Below, piece by piece: positions 1 to 4,713 of a stretch of DNA of 5,754 nt (position 1 is the first letter of the stretch; every line of letters starts with the position of its first letter). Below the pieces are notes generated by a model. It ran no database searches. It was not told the origin of the DNA and saw only the letters and a program-made list of their open reading frames with translations. The stretch is from an uncultured Clostridia bacterium (GTDB lineage Bacteria > Bacillota > Clostridia > Christensenellales > Borkfalkiaceae): positions 1 through 5,754 of the forward strand of contig CAKQQS010000013.1 of assembly GCA_934271255.1 (NCBI GenBank). The letters are read 5' to 3'. A program made the translations under genes and the position numbers.

Positions 1-161
1 TCCATAGATTCAGACGCGGGAGTTTTTACATATAACGCGGAAAAAGTCGCATTGAACGCCTTTGCCATGGCTGCCGCCGTCTGAATTATTTTCGGATTTG
101 AAGGCGCGGAAGACAAACAAACCAGAATGTGTTCTTTGTTGTTTATATACTGTTTTACCAT
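1..161 (-). CDS. kdpD: KdpD-like potassium sensor, N-terminal USP segment (partial, runs off left edge)
   Basis: This is the first 53 codons of a gene that continues past the left edge. The start is the ATG at 161; an in-frame TAA at 189-191 and the lack of any other NTG codon between fix it. The peptide begins MVKQYINNKEHILVCLSSAP and continues with a helix rich in Ala and Met (residues 24-38) and then FSALYVKTP at 40-48. This pattern (ILVCLS..., TAAxMA, F(T/S)ALYV) is characteristic of the universal stress protein domain in KdpD sensor kinases, which monitor potassium and control transporter genes. Full-length KdpD carries a several-hundred-residue KdpD domain before this USP domain; here it is absent, so the protein is either a short KdpD variant or a related USP-DUF4118-histidine kinase. 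The kinase part is outside the window and is inferred. A stand-alone USP protein is the main alternative. It lies 64 nt downstream of the small membrane gene, on the same strand as ktrBA, which supports a potassium role. Confidence 0.72.
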   Translation of the reverse strand, partial: MVKQYINNKEHILVCLSSAPSNPKIIQTAAAMAKAFNATFSALYVKTPASESM

Positions 162-176
162 TTGACCGACCCGTAT

Positions 177-182
177 CTCCTT
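177..182 (-). promoter_or_regulatory. Shine-Dalgarno AAGGAG upstream of the KdpD-like gene, unusually distant
   Basis: A good AAGGAG lies 15 nt before the ATG at 161. This is longer than the usual 5-9 nt. No ATG, GTG or TTG lies at normal spacing in any frame that leads into the USP peptide. The ATG therefore remains the best start, but initiation may be weak, or may use a rare codon such as the ATA in between. Confidence 0.5.
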
Positions 183-199
183 CGTTTTTTATTTCCTAT

Positions 200-208
200 A
201 TTATAGCA
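200..208 (-). promoter_or_regulatory. Extended -10 promoter element for the KdpD-like gene
   Basis: Read on the minus strand, the site is TGCTATAAT: a perfect TATAAT preceded by a TGn extension. It lies just beyond the stop of the 95-residue gene. No good TTGACA-like -35 is visible 17-18 bp upstream, but extended -10 promoters need it less. Transcription would start near 193, giving a leader of about 30 nt that includes the AAGGAG. The sensor gene could thus be expressed from its own promoter as well as by read-through from ktrBA. Confidence 0.55.
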
Positions 209-225
209 TATTTTTTGAATAAAAT

Positions 226-513
226 CTACTTGAAACGACTTTTGTAATCGTTTAAGGTGTCGGTCAACTCACGATTTTCTCCGTCAAATATAACAATAGC
301 GACTTTTTTACGGCGTTTTTTGAAATTTTCGATCTCAGAAATCGTATTTTCATAGTTTTCTGTGTCAATGAATTCGAGCGGACTGTATTTTTCTTCTTGG
401 TCCTTTTCAATTGCTTTTCTGTTTTCTTCCAAAAAGGCGTCAAGCCTTTTCATAATAAAAAAGCCGAAAATCATAACCGCTACTACTGCAATAATAAGTA
501 TTACGTCTTCCAT
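226..513 (-). CDS. Uncharacterised 95-residue single-pass membrane protein in the potassium locus
   Basis: I do not recognise a named family. Residues 4-21 form one clear hydrophobic helix (ILIIAVVAVMIFGFFIM region) right at the N-terminus, followed by a positive MKR. A charged, probably helical or coiled stretch follows (about 22-45, Glu/Lys rich), then an acidic segment, a basic KKRRKK at 65-70, and a strand-like VAIVIFDGENREL at 71-83. By the positive-inside rule the C-terminal part should be cytoplasmic. The start ATG at 513 is preceded by AGAGGG at 8 nt spacing. The gene begins 24 nt after the ktrA stop and ends 64 nt before the KdpD-like gene, so it is very likely co-transcribed with ktrBA. 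A role as a small partner or modulator of the channel or the sensor is inferred from position only. It is not a KdpF: KdpF is about 30 residues and lacks a soluble tail. Confidence 0.85.
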   Translation of the reverse strand: MEDVILIIAVVAVMIFGFFIMKRLDAFLEENRKAIEKDQEEKYSPLEFIDTENYENTISEIENFKKRRKKVAIVIFDGENRELTDTLNDYKSRFK

Positions 514-537
514 AAAAGTCGCCCTCTTTTACAGCGG

Positions 538-1191
538 TTAAATATCAAAATATTTGCGCAAAGCCTTATAGTCTCCGAGAACCAAAAGCGTTTCGTCACC
601 GGAAAGAATAGTGTCGGCGGTAACAACAGCATTGATTTTTCCGTTTTTCTTTGTGGCGATGATGTTTACGTTGTATTTTTTGCGAATATCTATCTCTGCA
701 ATTGATTTTCCCACCCATGCCTGCGGAACGGACACTTCAAAAATCGAACAGGAATCGCCGAGTTCTATGTAATCGAGAATGTGGTCGGAACTGTAACGGA
801 TTGCAGCCCATGTGGCAAGTTGTTTTTCGGGATAAATAATTTCGTCCGCGCCGTTACGCAGAAGAACTTTTGCCTGAACGTCCTGTTCGGCGCGTGACAC
901 AACCTTTTGCGCGCCCAACTCTTTTAATAGGCAGGTAGTTTCGAGAGAACTTTGAAAGTTGCCGCCGATAGTTACAATGCAGACGTCGTAGTTTTTTACG
1001 CCGAGCGATTTCAACAACGCTTCGTTCGTGCTGTCGCCGATTTGTCCGTTAGTCACATAAGGCATAGCGTCGTTGACTCTTTCTTCGTTTTCGTCTACCG
1101 CCATGATTTCGTGTCCTAATTCGTGCAACTTCATTGCGATGTATTTCCCGAAACGTCCGAGACCTATCAATAAAACAGATTTCGTTTTCAT
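538..1191 (-). CDS. ktrA: KtrA/TrkA-type RCK regulatory subunit of potassium channel
   Basis: This 217-residue cytoplasmic protein gates the KtrB potassium pore through a ring of RCK domains that bind nucleotides (ATP/ADP, NAD(H)). The N-terminal RCK_N Rossmann fold shows GLGRFG at residues 10-15 (GxGxxG) and an acidic D33 in AVDENEE at the end of the second strand. IGDST at 51-55 and VSRAE at 98-102 are also typical. The RCK_C (TrkA_C) domain covers about 140-217, with VGKSIAEIDIR, a KNG turn and the LSGDETLLVLG ending. Length matches KtrA (about 220 aa) rather than the doubled TrkA (about 450 aa). A start at 1272 is possible on paper but would extend 27 residues into ktrB. The ATG at 1191 has a perfect TAAGGAGG 7 nt upstream and gives the family N-terminus. 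RCK_C domains of Gram-positive KtrA proteins are known to bind c-di-AMP; whether this one does is not visible. The gene sits 13 nt after ktrB. Confidence 0.95.
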   Translation of the reverse strand: MKTKSVLLIGLGRFGKYIAMKLHELGHEIMAVDENEERVNDAMPYVTNGQIGDSTNEALLKSLGVKNYDVCIVTIGGNFQSSLETTCLLKELGAQKVVSRAEQDVQAKVLLRNGADEIIYPEKQLATWAAIRYSSDHILDYIELGDSCSIFEVSVPQAWVGKSIAEIDIRKKYNVNIIATKKNGKINAVVTADTILSGDETLLVLGDYKALRKYFDI

Positions 1192-1198
1192 ATATAAA

Positions 1199-1207
1199 AC
1201 CTCCTTA
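1199..1207 (-). promoter_or_regulatory. ktrA ribosome binding site fused to the ktrB stop codon
   Basis: The minus strand reads TAAGGAGGT, where the TAA is the stop codon of ktrB and AAGGAGG is the Shine-Dalgarno of ktrA, 7 nt from its ATG at 1191. The overlap decides the ktrA start and suggests translational coupling of pore and gating subunit. Confidence 0.9.
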
Positions 1208-2533
1208 ACCGACTGCAATCGTATCCGTCGGCAACTTTGCCGCTTGTTTTTTATTTGCCCCGAAAGCGGCATATATCAACGTCATTCCGCCGACGCGTCC
1301 GAAAAACATAGATAATATCAAAATCAATTTGGACGCAATTCCGAGCGTCGGGGTAATTCCGAGAGTAAGACCTACCGTGCCGACGGCGGAAGCGGTTTCG
1401 TAAAGGCAGGACGTAATAGGCAAATTTTCAATCGCGCTTATAGCCATTCCGCCTAATAAAAACAGGGTTATATACATTATAAATATCGCCGAAGCCGTCT
1501 TAACCGTTTCATCGTCGATGCGCCGTTTCATAAGTTCCGCATTGTCTTTTTTTCTGAATACAGAAAAAGCGGAAGAAAATAAAACCGCTATCGTCGTCGT
1601 TTTCATACCGCCTGCGGTGGAACCCGGCGAACCGCCTATCAACATAAGAATAATCATCAGGTATAATCCCGTATCGCTGATCGCCGTAAGATTTACCGTA
1701 TTAAACCCTGCCGTCCTCGGCGTTACGGATTGAAACAAAGAAGCAAGTATTCGCTTACCGACAGGTAAATCGCCGAATTCAAAAAAGAAGAAGTATATCG
1801 CGGGCAAAACAATAAGCGCGGCGGTTACAATCAATACCACTTTGCTTTGCGTGCGATATTCTTTGATTCGCCACTTGTGTTTGCAAACGTCTTCCCATAC
1901 CAAAAAACCGATACCGCCGACAATGATTAACAGCATAATCGTAATATTGATAACCGGTTGTGCGGAGTAATGAGTCAGAGAAGTAAATTCGCCGCTTTTG
2001 GTTCCCATAATATCGAACCCTGCATTGCAGAACGCCGACACGGAATGGAAAATCGACAGCCAGATTCCTTCGGCGCCGTAATCTATACAAAATACGGGCA
2101 TCATAACAAGCGCGCCGATAAGTTCAATCAAAAATATACCTTTGATTATAAATCCGGTCAGGCGGACTATTCCGCTCACGTTTGGCGCGGAAATTGCGTT
2201 TTTCATTGTTTCGCGGCTGAACAGTCCGATTTTTTTGCCGGAAATAACGGCAAGAGACACGGCTATGGTAACGACGCCCATGCCGCCGATTTGGATTAAC
2301 AACAGAATAACGATTTGCCCGAATATCGTCCAGTGAGTTGCAGTGTCGAATACAATAAGCCCCGTTACGCATACGGCGGACGTCGAAGTAAAGAGGGCGT
2401 CGATAAACGATGTCCATTCGTGAGTTTTTGAAGATATCGGCAAAGTAAGTAAAAATGCGCCGAGCAAAATAACTCCCGCGAATCCTAGTAGTATTATCTG
2501 AAAGGATGATAGTTTCCTTTTTAGTATTCCCAT
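1205..2533 (-). CDS. ktrB: KtrB/TrkH-type potassium channel subunit
   Basis: This 442-residue integral membrane protein carries potassium into the cell as a dimer driven by the KtrA ring. It shows the four M1-P-M2 repeats of the TrkH/TrkG/KtrB superfamily. Each selectivity-filter glycine is visible: CVTGLIVFD (G58), CNAGFD (G172), RTAGFNTV (G276) and GTVGLT (G388). The flexible third-repeat gate loop is seen as GSPGSTAGGMKTTT at 301-314, and the conserved arginine in FFGRVGG is R413. The N-terminus begins directly at the first transmembrane helix (FQIILLGFAGVILLGAFLL), as in KtrB, whereas TrkH has extra N-terminal helices and about 480 residues. The start ATG at 2533 has GAGG 7 nt upstream. 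It is first in the operon ktrB-ktrA-small protein. Sodium dependence, known for some KtrB proteins, cannot be read from the sequence. Confidence 0.95.
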   Translation of the reverse strand: MGILKRKLSSFQIILLGFAGVILLGAFLLTLPISSKTHEWTSFIDALFTSTSAVCVTGLIVFDTATHWTIFGQIVILLLIQIGGMGVVTIAVSLAVISGKKIGLFSRETMKNAISAPNVSGIVRLTGFIIKGIFLIELIGALVMMPVFCIDYGAEGIWLSIFHSVSAFCNAGFDIMGTKSGEFTSLTHYSAQPVINITIMLLIIVGGIGFLVWEDVCKHKWRIKEYRTQSKVVLIVTAALIVLPAIYFFFFEFGDLPVGKRILASLFQSVTPRTAGFNTVNLTAISDTGLYLMIILMLIGGSPGSTAGGMKTTTIAVLFSSAFSVFRKKDNAELMKRRIDDETVKTASAIFIMYITLFLLGGMAISAIENLPITSCLYETASAVGTVGLTLGITPTLGIASKLILILSMFFGRVGGMTLIYAAFGANKKQAAKLPTDTIAVG

Positions 2534-2563
2534 GCAAAAGCCTCGATTCCGTTTATCGGTATC

Positions 2564-2572
2564 ATAATATCA
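2564..2572 (-). promoter_or_regulatory. Candidate extended -10 promoter of the ktrB operon
   Basis: The minus strand reads TGATATTAT, a TGn extension followed by TATTAT, 30 nt before the ktrB ATG. The -35 position (2587-2592, TGCTAT) is a poor match. A start near 2557 would give a leader of about 24 nt, too short for a riboswitch. Confidence 0.4.
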
Positions 2573-2610
2573 TTTTTTTCATAAAGATAGCATTAGGATT
2601 CTCGTGAAAG

Positions 2611-2627
2611 GTATTAAGATTGTATAA
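2611..2627 (-). promoter_or_regulatory. Possible response-regulator operator: two half-sites with 11-bp phase
   Basis: On the minus strand TTATAC (2622-2627) and TAATAC (2611-2616) form a direct repeat, five of six bases alike and 11 bp apart. It lies about 20 bp upstream of the -35 position of the putative ktrB promoter. Direct repeats spaced one helical turn are typical of OmpR-family regulators such as KdpE, the normal partner of KdpD. With only two short AT-rich half-sites this could be chance. Confidence 0.22.
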
Positions 2628-2661
2628 AGATTACAAGCAATATATATTCATCTTTTCTTTA

Positions 2662-2703
2662 TGACAAAAGGCTCTCGGATGAAATCCCGTGAGCCTTTTG
2701 TTA
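2662..2703. terminator. Two-way intrinsic terminator hairpin between the hydrolase and ktrB
   Basis: ACAAAAGGCTC (2664-2674) pairs perfectly with GAGCCTTTTGT (2691-2701). A G-T and a T-A pair extend the stem outward, and CGGAT/ATCCCG continues it inward with a bulge, leaving a small GAA loop. The A-run at the base of one arm and T-run of the other give a U-tract in both directions. It would end transcripts arriving from the hydrolase gene on the minus strand, isolating the ktrB promoter just beyond. Confidence 0.72.
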
Positions 2704-3062
2704 TCGTTTGAAAGTGCAATTCTATAATTTAGTTTTAATAATTCCCTATAACAACACCGCATAATCGCTCGGCTTTTTCTATGCTCAAAAACAGGTGCTT
2801 GCCATGAAAGACCGTATAACAGTTTTTTTCAATAGACATAACAATAAAGATACCGCTCCGGTTTTTTGCCTTTCGCCACCCCGTTGTAGCACAGTTAAAA
2901 GCCGAGGTAAACGGAAAAAATTGTAGCCGAAAACTTTTATGTAACAATGTATTACGAATACAACGGACGGGATATCGAAGTCGAGTATTCTGTATGGTAC
3001 AAGGCTGTATAGCAAAACCTATCGTTTATTTGTTTATCGCTTCGGTTCTTTCGGACGGGCAA
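2704..3062. other. Gap without an intact gene between terminator and hydrolase stop
   Basis: About 360 bases separate the hydrolase stop from the terminator. No intact gene with a ribosome binding site is visible on either strand. Open stretches exist on the minus strand (2735-2947 and 2785-3015), but they overlap each other, begin at TTG codons without Shine-Dalgarno, and match nothing I know. No tRNA, rRNA or clear hairpin terminator was found directly after the hydrolase stop. A possible decayed coding remnant on the plus strand is listed separately. Confidence 0.5.
2765..3012 (+). pseudogene. Possible frameshifted ORF remnant of unknown function
   Basis: Three consecutive open stretches on the plus strand join into one coding-like peptide if one base is dropped from each of two homopolymers. 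These are T7 at 2823-2829 and A6 at 2915-2920. The parts include QKQVLAMKDRITVF, then IPLRFFAFRHPVVAQLKAEV, then ENFYVTMYYEYNGRDIEVEY, ending WYKAV and TAG at 3010-3012. The last part is rich in Tyr, Glu and Gly-Arg-Asp, as in folded proteins. An in-frame TAA at 2762 closes the upstream end. I recognise no family. It could be a decayed gene, a product of sequencing errors in homopolymers, or chance. Confidence 0.22.
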
Positions 3063-4658
3063 TCAAATATCGCTGACGGAAATCAGACGACGATAAATGT
3101 TAAAGTATAACGTAGGCTTCTCTCTGTAAGGAAGCTTTTTTTCTTCGAGTTCGTCTATCTTATCGATTTTGCCGTCCGCATATTCTTTCAGCCTTTCTTT
3201 ACAAGAATTCAACCGCATTATCAGCCCGCCGAGGCGAGCGTCGTGTATTTCGAATCCGAACGGTTTGTTTTCGCAAAACCATAGGCTTTTAAATTTGTCA
3301 TAGAATACCGAAACTCTTCTTTTTGTTTCGTCGATTTCAAGACAAATTTGCGTGATAATCGACTTTTCGGCAGACTTATATGCCTTTCTTATACGCACGC
3401 CGAGGTCATATTTCAATTCAAGGACAGAACAGAGCGCAGCCATCGTTTCGAAAATATATCCGTATTTGCCGACGTTTTTTTCGGCAACCGAAAGTTTTAA
3501 AGCGTATTCCCCGTAAGGAATTTTTCCTTCTTCCATAACAATATCGTCCAATATCCCCAAAAACGGATCGCAATAAAGCAATGCCTTGCAAGCCGTTTCG
3601 AGTTCTTCATGAGGAAGCGGCAACAAATTCGGAATATCGAGAAGTGTAAAATCGTCGAATTCGATACCGAAAAGACTTTTAAACCCTTGTTTAATTGAAG
3701 TTTCGTCGAAGTTCCCGACCGAATACTCTTTTATCGCGTACAATGACGGAATCAACGAGAAGAAAGAACATTCTTTTCCGTCGTCGCCCCACATCGTTAC
3801 AAGTATGTTTTTAACGTCGAATTCCTTAGCAGCCTTAATCGCCGCTTTCATCGCTTTTAAAGTATAGCCGTTAAACGGCGCGAAACCGCCCCAGCTCCAC
3901 GCGCCGCCCGCAAACCAAAAATCGTCGATAATCGACTTATGGGCAAACATCATTGCTTCATAGTCTTCTTTTTCGGTATGGTAATAATCCCAATAAACGA
4001 GCTCGACGTTTTTGGGTAAATTACGCTTAACGTCCGACGGCAAAACAATATCTTTTCCGTAATATTCGCCTTGATTTACGATACGGAAAAACATATCGCT
4101 CCACATATGCAAAGTTAATCCGTATTTTTCGGCAATCACCGCGACTTTTTTTAAATGCTCGAATAACAGTTCGTATCTGTCCTTGTATCCGTGAATATCA
4201 AGGTATTTGCCGAGCCCCACGTAATGAGCCTCATCCATACCGATATTGACGATTTTCGTCGAAAACACTTTGGTAAGCGTAGCGAACATTTTGTCGATAA
4301 GCGAGTATGTTTTTTCGTTATCGACGAGCAGAATGTCGCAAACGTCTATCATTTCTTCATAATGAGGAAGTTTTGCGAGATTATTGAAATGCGCCAGCGT
4401 CTGAATGGCGGGAATAACTTCTATGCCCTTGGTTGCGGCATACGAATCGACGTCTTTCAGTTCTTCCGCCGTATAACCGCCTCTTAAATAGCCGAAATAC
4501 GGCTCGCCTTCGATTTTATATGTGTCTTCCATATACAATTCGAGGGTATTGTAGCCGATTCGGGCGATAATATCGATGAATTCTTTAATTTTTTCGGATT
4601 TTAAAACCGCGTTACGCGAACAGTCTAGCATAACGCCGAGTCGTTGTATTTTTTCCAT
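3063..4658 (-). CDS. Glycoside hydrolase family 20, probable cytoplasmic exo-beta-N-acetylhexosaminidase
   Basis: This 531-residue protein should remove terminal beta-linked GlcNAc (or GalNAc) from oligosaccharides by substrate-assisted catalysis. A TIM barrel covers roughly residues 1-320: an opening QRLGVMLDCSRN, YMEDTY at 42-47, and the catalytic Asp-Glu pair D142-E143 in NIGMDEAH. Aromatic pocket residues appear in HMWSDMFF (W186), VYWDYYH (W223), GGAWSWGGF (W254, W256) and TMWGDD (W290). After about 320 comes a mainly helical C-terminal region. The pattern resembles the GH20 type of Streptococcus GH20C and Paenibacillus Hex1 rather than secreted chitobiases. There is no signal peptide or anchor, so it probably works inside the cell on imported sugars. 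Starts at 4658 (MEKIQ) and 4667 (MFYMEK, three residues longer) are both possible; neither has a Shine-Dalgarno at normal spacing. A longer reading from a TTG at 4757 would overlap the preceding gene and adds no GH20 sequence. It follows the surface-protein stop by 46-55 nt. Confidence 0.9.
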   Translation of the reverse strand: MEKIQRLGVMLDCSRNAVLKSEKIKEFIDIIARIGYNTLELYMEDTYKIEGEPYFGYLRGGYTAEELKDVDSYAATKGIEVIPAIQTLAHFNNLAKLPHYEEMIDVCDILLVDNEKTYSLIDKMFATLTKVFSTKIVNIGMDEAHYVGLGKYLDIHGYKDRYELLFEHLKKVAVIAEKYGLTLHMWSDMFFRIVNQGEYYGKDIVLPSDVKRNLPKNVELVYWDYYHTEKEDYEAMMFAHKSIIDDFWFAGGAWSWGGFAPFNGYTLKAMKAAIKAAKEFDVKNILVTMWGDDGKECSFFSLIPSLYAIKEYSVGNFDETSIKQGFKSLFGIEFDDFTLLDIPNLLPLPHEELETACKALLYCDPFLGILDDIVMEEGKIPYGEYALKLSVAEKNVGKYGYIFETMAALCSVLELKYDLGVRIRKAYKSAEKSIITQICLEIDETKRRVSVFYDKFKSLWFCENKPFGFEIHDARLGGLIMRLNSCKERLKEYADGKIDKIDELEEKKLPYREKPTLYFNIYRRLISVSDI

Positions 4659-4672
4659 ATAAAACATAAATC

Positions 4673-4697
4673 CGGGCGGGGGATTTTCCTCCGCCCG
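4673..4697 (-). terminator. GC-rich hairpin just before the hydrolase start (terminator or leader structure)
   Basis: CGGGCGG (4673-4679) pairs with CCGCCCG (4691-4697); one mismatch and two further G-C pairs extend it to a loop of five. In the minus-strand RNA the mismatch is A-C and the stem tip holds GGAGG. The 3' side continues GATTTATGTTTTATATGG, a broken U-tract that contains both candidate start codons of the hydrolase. It could end the surface-protein transcript weakly, or tune read-through and translation of the hydrolase. Confidence 0.55.
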
Positions 4698-4713
4698 ACG
4701 TGTTAAAACGTTA

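Noticed and set aside
1..84. Plus-strand reading that ends with TGA at 82-84 and looks like a protein C-terminus (AFAMAAAV at its end)
   Set aside because: The opposite strand gives a clear KdpD USP peptide with start codon, Shine-Dalgarno and promoter. The plus reading is its shadow.
85..158. AACAAAC / TTTGTTGTT pairing as a plus-strand terminator
   Set aside because: The stem is imperfect and AT-rich, and the stretch lies within the KdpD-like coding sequence.
1192..1272. Longer N-terminus for KtrA starting at 1272
   Set aside because: It overlaps the ktrB 3' end, adds 27 basic residues foreign to the family, and ignores the perfect Shine-Dalgarno before 1191.
1958..2537. Several long alternative-frame ORFs across ktrB on both strands
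   Set aside because: They lie wholly or almost wholly inside ktrB, whose four filter motifs leave no doubt about the true frame.
2534..2660. A c-di-AMP (ydaO-type) riboswitch upstream of ktrB
   Set aside because: Such riboswitches often precede ktr genes, but the leader after the candidate promoter is only about 24 nt, and I see no matching conserved structure in the 127 bases up to the terminator.
2735..3015. Two overlapping minus-strand ORFs of 70 and 76 codons
   Set aside because: Both need TTG starts without ribosome sites, overlap in different frames, and resemble no family. The first has a coding-like end (SIEKAERL), so it is not fully excluded.
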